From: Bacillota bacterium | GTDB taxonomy: Bacteria > Bacillota > Clostridia > Tissierellales > Sedimentibacteraceae | Direction: 5' to 3' | DNA: 30,183 nucleotides | Assembly (NCBI GenBank): GCA_023386345.1 | Contig: JAEWJT010000013.1 | Location: 1-30,183 of the forward strand | Shown here: positions 23,921 to 30,183 of the stretch, one piece after another | Layout: every line of letters begins with the position of its first letter | Position numbering within the stretch: position 1 is the stretch's first letter | Notes under the pieces: model-generated | Told to the model about the DNA's origin: nothing | Databases searched by the model: none | The model's input: the letters and a program-made list of their open reading frames with translations, nothing else | Program-made: the position numbers and the translations under genes

Positions 23921-25291
23921 TTATCTTCCTTTCTCATTCACTAATAAGTTTATCAAATTTTTTCCATTTACTTCACATACATATACCTTTGTGTTCAGTT
24001 CTCTTTCTAAATCTTCAATTCTAACATCATCAAGGAATATACTATCCTCAAATTCAACCATTACCTTTGGTATAATTAGATTTTCATATCCCTTTCCTTT
24101 TAGCTGATTTATTATGTCATTGCCTGTTACCAAGCCTGCTACAGTAATATTTTTACCAAAGCAATCATTAATTATTTTCACAACCTCAATTTCTATCCCT
24201 GTTTTTTCAGAAATTCGACTAACAAGCTTAGACATAAGCTCATATGCTGCTACACCAGTTACAATTGTGAATTTTTTAAAAGATTTTTTGTCTAGTTCAC
24301 AAGTATTCTCATTATTAAGATTGCTTTTTTTTGAGCTAGAAGTATTTGTTTTTTTCAGATTTTTCAAGCTATCATCTACTTCTCTCTCCAAAAGTCTAAA
24401 TAAGCCTATCCCATTTTCTATCTGATCAAATTCCTCGTAATCAGAATACACAGGAAATTCACTCTGGCTTAAAACATAAAATTCATCAGCTATAAACACA
24501 AATCTTGTTCCATATCGCTTTAATAAATCCTTTTGCTTTTTTTCTACTTGGCTTATTAGCTCTAAAGAACTTTCTCTATCAAATTTTTCAAGGTTATATA
24601 ATCTCTCTCTATAATCTGTTAAGCCAACAGGAACAACAGCAACACTTCTGACATTTGGATAAAGCTTTACTAAATCATCAATAGTATTATTTAAGACATC
24701 CCCATCATTTATATTTCTACATAGAACTATTTGACAATCAACAGTAATTTCCGCATCACTTAGCTTCTTCAAATAAAGCATTATGTCTTTTCCGTCATTT
24801 TTGCCCATCATTTCATTTCTTACATTCAAATCAGTTGCGTGTACAGAAACCTTTATAGGACTTATTCTATATCTTATAATTCTTTCTATCTCATCATCTG
24901 ATAAGTTAGTCAATGTTATAAAATTTCCATATAAAAATGATAATCTTGTATCATCATCCTTTAGGTAAAGAGTTTTTCTCATGCCTCTTGGCATTTGGTC
25001 AATAAAGCAAAATATGCAGTTATTTTTACAAACCTTTATATTGTCCATTAGAGGATTTTCAAAAATAATTCCTAAGTCCTCATCATATTCTTTTTCAATT
25101 TCTAGTTCCCAAATTTCACCATTTGGCTTTTTTATTTCAAGCACTATTTCATAGTCAGAAATTTGAAATTTATAATCTATATAATCCTGTATGCTAGCTC
25201 CATTTACACTTATTAGTTCATCGCCGGCTTCAATTTCAAGCTCCTGTGCTATGCTATTTCTTAGCACATTTACAATTTTATTTATTATCAT
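23921..25291 (-). CDS. DUF512 protein: PDZ-like plus radical SAM-like Fe-S domain
   Basis: A 456-residue protein. An N-terminal PDZ-like segment (about 3-60, with LEIEAGDELISVNG) precedes CKNNCIFCFIDQMP, whose cysteines C88, C92 and C95 match a radical SAM-type CxxxCxxC cluster site; the DUF512 region follows, with RLSFLYGNFITLTN, ISPIKVSVHATD and the C-terminal VTGVAAYELM and VAGLVTGNDII blocks. It is commonly found just before der in clostridia. Its reaction is not known. It is probably the first gene of the DUF512-der-plsY-gpsA operon, with a promoter at 25335-25364 and GAAGGA 5 nt before the ATG. Confidence 0.92.
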   Translation of the reverse strand: MIINKIVNVLRNSIAQELEIEAGDELISVNGASIQDYIDYKFQISDYEIVLEIKKPNGEIWELEIEKEYDEDLGIIFENPLMDNIKVCKNNCIFCFIDQMPRGMRKTLYLKDDDTRLSFLYGNFITLTNLSDDEIERIIRYRISPIKVSVHATDLNVRNEMMGKNDGKDIMLYLKKLSDAEITVDCQIVLCRNINDGDVLNNTIDDLVKLYPNVRSVAVVPVGLTDYRERLYNLEKFDRESSLELISQVEKKQKDLLKRYGTRFVFIADEFYVLSQSEFPVYSDYEEFDQIENGIGLFRLLEREVDDSLKNLKKTNTSSSKKSNLNNENTCELDKKSFKKFTIVTGVAAYELMSKLVSRISEKTGIEIEVVKIINDCFGKNITVAGLVTGNDIINQLKGKGYENLIIPKVMVEFEDSIFLDDVRIEDLERELNTKVYVCEVNGKNLINLLVNEKGR

Positions 25292-25645
25292 GTTTTTCCT
25301 TCTCTTTTATAATACGTTTTAGCTAGTTATGTATAACATAAGCCATTAAAGTCTTAGCTGTCAAATCTTTTCTACGCAATGCCCGTAAGACTTGTAAGCT
25401 ATTTGATATTCACCAAAGCTCAAATAAGCTTATGATAAGGATTATTATACCACATAATAGTTTAAAATACAAAAATAAAATTATATTTTACAATTATTCT
25501 TATTTATGATATTATCTAACTATATATAATACAGATATCTAATTAATGCTTTGAATAATTTGATACCAGTATTGAAAATATTAAAAATATTAAAATATCT
25601 CGTATTAAAAGGATATTTTAAAATTAAATTATTTTGGAGGTTGTA
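25292..25645. other. Divergent intergenic region between DUF512 and pepF genes
   Basis: 354 nt, AT-rich. It holds the minus-strand promoter at 25335-25364 and the pepF ribosome binding site GGAGG just before 25646. A TATAAT at 25535-25540 might serve pepF, but no good -35 is at the right distance. I saw no RNA gene or repeat. Confidence 0.5.
25335..25364 (-). promoter_or_regulatory. Candidate promoter of the DUF512-der-plsY-gpsA operon
   Basis: Minus strand TTGACA (25359-25364), 18-bp spacer, TATGTT (25335-25340), about 44 nt before the ATG. Perfect -35, fair -10. Confidence 0.5.
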
Positions 25646-27340
25646 ATGAAATTTTCAGAGTACAAATATGTACGACCAGAGGTCGAAATTTTTAAACCTA
25701 AGTTTGAGCAGCTTTTAGTTAAATTTAAAGAAGCATCAAGCTTTGAAGAACAAGGCAAGGTTATGGATGAAATAATCGCGCTTAGAAATGAATATGGAAC
25801 AATGTCAACATTAGCAAGTATTAGAAATTCCATTGATACTACAGATGAGTTTTACGATAAGGAAAACGACTACTTTGATACTGTAGGTCCTGTATTCCAA
25901 GGATTTTCTGTAGACTTCTACAAAGAGCTTATAAAATCTAAATTTAAAAAAGAACTTGAAGAAAAATATGGAAGTCAACTTTTCAAATTAGCTGAAATGG
26001 AAATTAAAACTTTCTCCGATGAGGTCCTAGAGGAACTTCAAGAGGAAAACAAATTAGTTAGCCAATACAATAAACTTGTAGCTTCAGCAAAAATAGAATT
26101 CAAGGGCGAAATTAGAAACTTATCTCAAATGACTCCTTTTAAACAAGACAAGGACAGAAGTGTAAGAAAAGAAGCAAGTGAGAAATCTAATGCTTTCTTC
26201 GAAGAGCATGAAAAAGAATTCGATGAAATTTATGACAAGCTTGTAAAAGTAAGAGCAAAAATAGCAGAAAAACTTGGCTATAAAAACTTTGTAGAGCTTG
26301 GATATCTTAGAATGAGTCGTTCTGAATATGGTCCTAAGGATGTAGCATGGTATAGAGAACAAGTTTACAAACACATTGTTCCAGTTGCTGTGGACTTAAG
26401 AAAAAGACAAGCAAAAAGACTTGGAATAGATGATTTCAAATATTATGATTCACCATTATTGTTTAATTCAGGAAATGCTGCTCCTAAAGGAAATAAAGAT
26501 TGGATGGTAGATAAAGCAAGAACAATGTACAAGGAGCTTTCTCCTGAAACACATGAATTCTTTAGTTTTATGGCAGACAATGAGCTTTTAGACTTAGAAA
26601 GTAAAAAAGGTAAGCAATCTGGCGGATACTGTACATATATTCCTAATTACCGTTCACCATTTATCTTTGCAAATTTCAATGGAACTTCAGGCGACGTTGA
26701 CGTTTTAACTCACGAAGCAGGTCATGCTTTCCAAGTTTATCAGAGCAGAGATTTTGAAGTGCCTGAATATGGCTTCCCTACTTATGAGGCTTGTGAAATT
26801 CACTCAATGAGTATGGAGTTTATAACTTGGCCATGGATGAATCTATTCTTTGAAGACCTTGAAACAAAATATAAGTTTTCACACTTAGCAGATGGATTAT
26901 TGTTCATCCCATACGGAGTAAGTGTTGATGAATTCCAGCACTTTGTATATGAAAATCCAAATGCTACTCCTGATGAAAGAAAAGCTAAATGGAGAGAAAT
27001 CGAGAAAAAATACTTACCAACTATTGATTATGATGGAAATGATTTTATGGAAAGAGGCGGATTCTGGTTTAGACAAGGACATATATTTGGAAGCCCATTC
27101 TACTATATCGATTATACTCTTGCTCAGGTTTGTGCGTATCAATATTGGGTAAAATTCAATGAAGATAGAAAAACAGCTTGGGAAGACTACCTAAGATTAT
27201 GTAAGGCTGGTGGAAGCAAGCCATTCCTTGAGCTTGTAAAAGTTGGAAATATCAAGAATCCATTCGAGCCAGGAATAATGGAAAGCATAATTCCACCAAT
27301 CAAAGAGTGGTTGAATAGTGTTGATGATACAAAATTGTAA
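25646..27340 (+). CDS. M3-family oligoendopeptidase (PepF type)
   Basis: A 564-residue soluble enzyme. The zinc motif HEAGH is at 356-360 (VLTHEAGHAFQVYQSRDF), with the third ligand glutamate in TYEACEIHSMSMEF; HIFGSPFYYIDYTLAQVCA near the C-terminus is typical of the M3 family. It cleaves short peptides in the cytoplasm; PepF in Bacillus can degrade Phr-type pheromones when overproduced, so a link to the island's peptide is possible but is only a thought. GGAGG 5 nt before the ATG at 25646 fixes the start (a TTG at 25634 also opens the frame). No signal peptide. The MazG-like gene follows after 15 nt. Confidence 0.95.
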   Translation: MKFSEYKYVRPEVEIFKPKFEQLLVKFKEASSFEEQGKVMDEIIALRNEYGTMSTLASIRNSIDTTDEFYDKENDYFDTVGPVFQGFSVDFYKELIKSKFKKELEEKYGSQLFKLAEMEIKTFSDEVLEELQEENKLVSQYNKLVASAKIEFKGEIRNLSQMTPFKQDKDRSVRKEASEKSNAFFEEHEKEFDEIYDKLVKVRAKIAEKLGYKNFVELGYLRMSRSEYGPKDVAWYREQVYKHIVPVAVDLRKRQAKRLGIDDFKYYDSPLLFNSGNAAPKGNKDWMVDKARTMYKELSPETHEFFSFMADNELLDLESKKGKQSGGYCTYIPNYRSPFIFANFNGTSGDVDVLTHEAGHAFQVYQSRDFEVPEYGFPTYEACEIHSMSMEFITWPWMNLFFEDLETKYKFSHLADGLLFIPYGVSVDEFQHFVYENPNATPDERKAKWREIEKKYLPTIDYDGNDFMERGGFWFRQGHIFGSPFYYIDYTLAQVCAYQYWVKFNEDRKTAWEDYLRLCKAGGSKPFLELVKVGNIKNPFEPGIMESIIPPIKEWLNSVDDTKL

Positions 27341-27355
27341 TACGGAGAATTTTTG

Positions 27356-27718
27356 ATGAATGATTTAAACATATCAGACATGCAAAAAATGCAATATGAG
27401 CTATGGGAAAAGCATAAAGAAAAATGGTCTCCCTTAGAACCTAAGTTTGCACGCAACTCTTTATTATGGATGTTCGAAGAAATCGGAGAGGTTATTGCTA
27501 TAATAAAAAAACGCGGTGAAAATGAAATCATATCAGATTCTTCTTTAAGAGAAGAATTTGTTGAGGAGCTGGCAGATGTTCTTATGTATTTCAATGATGT
27601 TCTTTTAAGATACAATATTTCTCCAGAAGAAATATCAGAGGCTTATATAAAAAAACACAATAAAAATATGGGTCGTGATTTCAATAACGAGCATAGTAAC
27701 TATTTAAAACATAATTAA
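27356..27718 (+). CDS. MazG-like nucleotide pyrophosphohydrolase
   Basis: A 120-residue all-helical protein with the metal-binding pair of MazG folds: FEEIGEVIAIIKKRG and EEFVEELADVLMYFNDVLLR, the usual EExxE and ExxD layout. Such enzymes hydrolyse nucleoside triphosphates to monophosphates and pyrophosphate, often clearing abnormal nucleotides; the substrate here is not known. GGAG is 8 nt before the ATG at 27356, and the gene follows pepF by 15 nt, so they share a transcript that ends at the terminator right after it. Confidence 0.85.
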   Translation: MNDLNISDMQKMQYELWEKHKEKWSPLEPKFARNSLLWMFEEIGEVIAIIKKRGENEIISDSSLREEFVEELADVLMYFNDVLLRYNISPEEISEAYIKKHNKNMGRDFNNEHSNYLKHN

Positions 27719-27723
27719 ATTAG

Positions 27724-27766
27724 AAAAAACCTTTAGTTTTATTTAAAATAAAACTAGAGGTTTTTT
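27724..27766 (+). terminator. Terminator of the pepF-mazG-like operon
   Basis: Arms of about 19-20 bp (27724-27743 and 27748-27766) with one mismatch; the right arm ends in GGTTTTTT. It begins 6 nt after the stop. Confidence 0.9.
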
Positions 27767-27804
27767 AATTTTGCTTATAAAATTTAAAGTATAAAATTTT
27801 CCTC

Positions 27805-27834
27805 TTGTTAATCAATCATGTTTTTTGATATAAT
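27805..27834 (+). promoter_or_regulatory. Promoter of the DUF4364 gene
   Basis: TTGTTA (27805-27810), 18-bp spacer, TATAAT (27829-27834), about 45 nt before the ATG at 27879. Confidence 0.65.
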
Positions 27835-27878
27835 ATATGTATATAAATTTTTTATATCTTCTCATACGGAGGTTTGAA

Positions 27879-28406
27879 ATGTTAGAACAAGGAGATAAAT
27901 TAGCTTTATCAAAGCTAAAATTATTATATATATTTAATCAGTTCGCAATACCGCTTACAAATATTGAATTAACGAACTTTGTATTAGAAAATAATTTCAT
28001 GGAATATTTTATACTCCAACAAATATTAAGTGATTTGCGTGAGTCAAACTTTATAGATATACATTCCAGTAACGGGCACGAATATTATTTCTTAACTGAT
28101 GAAGGCGTAAATTCAATAACTATGTTTTCGGATATGCTACCTGAATACTTTACAAAGGATGTTAATTCTAAATTTGAGAAATTACAAAAGGACTTAAAAA
28201 GAAGAAATGAGCTATTTGGACATTATTACAAAAAAAGTGATAATGAGTTTGTAGTTTCCTTTCAAGTCCTTGAAAATCGTTTAGTTATATTTAATTTAAG
28301 CATCAATGTTCCAACAGAGGATATGGCAAAGTCCATTTGCAATAAATGGAACTCCAATCCTGAAAAAATATTTGACAGCATACTAAAAACACTTATATCA
28401 GAATAA
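27879..28406 (+). CDS. DUF4364 family protein, winged-helix-like regulator
   Basis: A 175-residue protein. The N-terminal half reads like a winged helix-turn-helix: LSKLKLLYIFNQFAIPLTNI, LQQILSDLRESNFIDI and a wing YYFLTDEGVNSITMF. The C-terminal half (about 85-170) has the mixed helix and strand pattern of DUF4364, with FVVSFQVLENRLVIFNLSINVP. The family is common in clostridia and is presumed to regulate transcription; no target is known. GGAGG 6 nt before the ATG at 27879 fixes the start, although the frame opens at 27837. The 3' end overlaps the convergent propeller gene by 9 nt. Confidence 0.85.
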   Translation: MLEQGDKLALSKLKLLYIFNQFAIPLTNIELTNFVLENNFMEYFILQQILSDLRESNFIDIHSSNGHEYYFLTDEGVNSITMFSDMLPEYFTKDVNSKFEKLQKDLKRRNELFGHYYKKSDNEFVVSFQVLENRLVIFNLSINVPTEDMAKSICNKWNSNPEKIFDSILKTLISE

Positions 28407-29297
28407 TTTATTTACATATATAGGGCTGAATTTTAAGTATATATTTTTTATTTGTTGATAATCGGATTTATCTATAATCGTAATATTATTTCTACTTGAA
28501 TTAACTATATGTAGATGTTTTTTACTTATAAATATATTTTCTAAATAACCATTAAGATGTATTTGTTTTTTTATTTGCTCGTTGCTTAAATCAATGCTGT
28601 AAACTGTTCCGCTCTCAATAGCCAGTACATATAGCATATTTGTGTCCGAATCATATGCAAAATTACTTGTTATTTCATCTATAAGATATTTTTTTTCTAT
28701 TTTATAATTATTCAAATTTATTATATATATTTCACTTGAAATATTTTCACTTACTTGGTATGCCATAGTAAATAGGTAGTTATCAAATAAAATCAAGTGC
28801 ATTGGTTTTCCAGCAATTTCAAGGTGTTTTTTTTCGCTGCTTTCAATATCATATTCTAAAATTTTATTTTCTTCATAACATGCAATATATAATTTATTAT
28901 CTTCTTGATGTGCTATAATATCATGCGGCTTTGAGCTAACCGCTATTAGTCCTGTCAAAGTACAGCTTTTATCATCAATTATTGCAATGCTGTCAGATTC
29001 AAAATTAGTTACATAAATATTATCTCTACATTTGCAGATATGCCTTGGGTCCTTGCCTGTATAGCATTCTAAATACTCGTTATTGTTCATATTATATTTT
29101 ATTAATAAATTGTTAAATGAATCCAATATGTATATGTTGTTTTTTTGCAGTAAACAGCTATGAAGCATAATTTTGTTATTATAAATTTTATTGTATAAAT
29201 TTTCTATCATAAGATTGTCATCGTTACATTCTAATTTAACTACATTGATGCTATTATCCTTACTTCCAACTACAATAAATTCTTCCCTATCAAGCAA
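28398..29297 (-). CDS. YVTN-like beta-propeller protein
   Basis: A 299-residue protein made of short repeats of about 40 residues with strand pairs such as IYVTNFESDSIAIIDD, LYIACYEENKILEYDI, MLYVLAIESGTVYSIDL and LHIVNSSRNNITIID, the pattern of a YVTN-type propeller of six or seven blades. No signal peptide or catalytic motif is seen; the function is unknown and such folds mostly bind partners. The start is probably a TTG at 29297, which has AGGAGG 7 nt upstream; the ATG at 29318 and TTG at 29327 lack a ribosome binding site. Together with the LysM gene it might belong to spore-related genes, but this is a guess. It overlaps the DUF4364 gene tail to tail. Confidence 0.8.
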   Translation of the reverse strand: MLDREEFIVVGSKDNSINVVKLECNDDNLMIENLYNKIYNNKIMLHSCLLQKNNIYILDSFNNLLIKYNMNNNEYLECYTGKDPRHICKCRDNIYVTNFESDSIAIIDDKSCTLTGLIAVSSKPHDIIAHQEDNKLYIACYEENKILEYDIESSEKKHLEIAGKPMHLILFDNYLFTMAYQVSENISSEIYIINLNNYKIEKKYLIDEITSNFAYDSDTNMLYVLAIESGTVYSIDLSNEQIKKQIHLNGYLENIFISKKHLHIVNSSRNNITIIDKSDYQQIKNIYLKFSPIYVNKLF

Positions 29298-29374
29298 AAA
29301 AACACCTCCTAAAAGCATATGTTTCAAATAATGATATAGTAGAGATTACTAATCCTACAGCCATCAAAAATAAG

Positions 29375-29464
29375 GTATACATTAAAGCTTAGTAGAGCGA
29401 CATACCTACAATTCACAAAAATGTATGCCGCAGAGAAACAACTCTACTAAGCTTTTACATACAA
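29375..29464. other. Long two-part hairpin between the LysM and propeller genes
   Basis: Perfect 14-bp arms AAAGCTTAGTAGAG (29384-29397) / complement (29442-29455), extended imperfectly outward by GTATACAT/ACATAC, and an inner stem GCGACATAC/GTATGCCGC around 29397-29431 with one mismatch. No T-run follows on either strand, so it may terminate the LysM transcript poorly, or be a structured RNA or small mobile palindrome. Confidence 0.5.
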
Positions 29465-29478
29465 CATTAAATTATTAT

Positions 29479-30183
29479 TTATCTATAAGGTGTTGCTTTT
29501 GCTGGAACGCATATTTTTAAACCTACTTCTCGGAAATCCTCTGGTCTTAAATATGGATTAAGTATTAGAAGATCAGTAGTAGATACCATTAATCTTTGTG
29601 CTATATTTGTCACATTGTCACCTGTAACAATCACGTATGAATTTTCTGTTTCACATTTCTCATATGGCATAAATGCAGGAACACATATAACCATACCAAC
29701 CCTCATATCATATGGGTCAAAATCTTTATTTACCTCCCTCAAAGCTGATAAAGAAAGTCCGAATTTGTTCAATACTGATTCAAGAGTATCACCTTGAGCT
29801 ATTGTATATACCTTTCCATAAGGGCATTTCTTTTCTGGTACTGGTATACATATTACTTGCCCGATTTGCATATTGTATGGATTGATGTTTTTATTTGCAT
29901 TTAACAACTCATATAATGTTATGTCATATTTTTTTGCTAAATTATATAATGTATCTCCACTTCTAATTGTATACATCTGTCCATCACATTCATACTCCAT
30001 AGGCGGTGCTACTGGTGGCATCGGCATTATAGGTGGTATTGGAGCTACTGGTGGTGATGTAGTCTGTGTTGGCATTGTTGGTTGCGTTGGCATTGTCGGC
30101 ATTGTCGGCTGTGTCGGCATTGTTGGCATTGTCGGCTGAGTCGGCATTGATGGCATAGTCGGCTGTGTCGGCATTGTTGGCAT
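29479..30183 (-). CDS. Pro/Thr/Met-repeat protein with three LysM domains (5' end outside window)
   Basis: The last 234 residues of a gene that appears to run beyond the window. A repeat region rich in MPTMPTQPT (about 1-42 of the visible part) and a Pro-rich linker lead to three LysM domains: about 70-114 (YTIRSGDTLYNLAKKYDITL), 125-169 (YTIAQGDTLESVLNKFGLSL) and 182-227 (YVIVTGDNVTNIAQRLMVS), each with an ICIP or ICVP end. LysM domains bind N-acetylglucosamine in peptidoglycan. No catalytic domain is visible. The layout resembles SafA-like spore coat or cortex-binding proteins, though a vegetative wall protein is possible. A methionine codon coincides with the window edge; whether it is the start cannot be known. 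Confidence 0.85.
   Translation of the reverse strand: MPTMPTQPTMPSMPTQPTMPTMPTQPTMPTMPTQPTMPTQTTSPPVAPIPPIMPMPPVAPPMEYECDGQMYTIRSGDTLYNLAKKYDITLYELLNANKNINPYNMQIGQVICIPVPEKKCPYGKVYTIAQGDTLESVLNKFGLSLSALREVNKDFDPYDMRVGMVICVPAFMPYEKCETENSYVIVTGDNVTNIAQRLMVSTTDLLILNPYLRPEDFREVGLKICVPAKATPYR
30058..30183 (-). repeat. 27-nt tandem repeats coding for MPTMPTQPT
   Basis: Four complete nine-residue units (one reads MPSMPTQPT) and a partial MPTQTT. The array reaches the window edge, so the copy number is unknown. Such arrays often vary in length between strains. Confidence 0.85.

Noticed and set aside
26922..27152. Second-frame open reading frame inside pepF
   Set aside because: It lies in another frame of a conserved peptidase gene, with no ribosome binding site and no sensible product.
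30058..30183. Repeats at the window end as a CRISPR array
   Set aside because: The units are 27-nt coding repeats without spacers and translate to MPTMPTQPT inside a LysM protein.

Overview
The window looks like a chromosomal segment of a spore-forming, anaerobic, low-GC Firmicute (class Clostridia). The reasons are the very AT-rich DNA, the AGGAGG-type ribosome binding sites, the spore-coat ATPase SpoIVA, a three-LysM protein resembling spore or wall proteins, and a gene order typical of clostridial chromosomes. I cannot name the species.

Left part (1-9000): the 3' end of purH on the plus strand and a small convergent membrane-protein gene are followed by a long minus-strand series. Read in transcription order it is spoIVA, an HlyD-like adaptor gene, yggS/ylmE, sepF, yggT, ylmH, mtnN, lspA, an rluD-type pseudouridine synthase gene and pyrR. 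This is the division/ylm neighbourhood joined to lspA-rluD-pyrR; divIVA is not present where it often sits. Right part (20.9-30.2 kb): a minus-strand operon DUF512 - der - plsY - gpsA, then plus-strand pepF and a MazG-like gene, a DUF4364 regulator, a beta-propeller protein and a LysM protein that runs off the window.

The gpsA - spoIVA junction, commonly close in clostridia, is split by an accessory island at about 9.0-20.9 kb. I read the island as a quorum-sensing-controlled RiPP system. Its parts are a radical SAM/SPASM maturase (14232-15542), a previously uncalled 58-residue peptide with six cysteines directly downstream (13943-14119), an ABC exporter without a peptidase domain (12011-13630), a surface lipoprotein zinc peptidase with a PA-like domain (9175-11328), a membrane-anchored protein with two S41-like halves (18075-20786), a 662-residue double-HTH/TPR regulator resembling RRNPP receptors (16024-18012), and a second uncalled gene for a 54-residue secreted peptide that looks like a pheromone precursor (15858-16022) and ends 1 nt from the regulator's stop.

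The strongest evidence that these parts work together is a 19-20 bp box, AAATATGAAAACTTGTCCC, that sits immediately upstream of the -35 element of three sigma-A-like promoters: those of the pheromone gene, the maturase gene and the Cys-rich peptide gene. Two copies form a 63-bp palindrome that serves divergent promoters; the third is a single copy. The simple model is that the exported peptide is processed outside, re-imported, binds the TPR regulator, and the complex activates its own gene together with the RiPP genes. The box and peptide genes are read directly from sequence; the regulatory circuit and the modification chemistry are inference.
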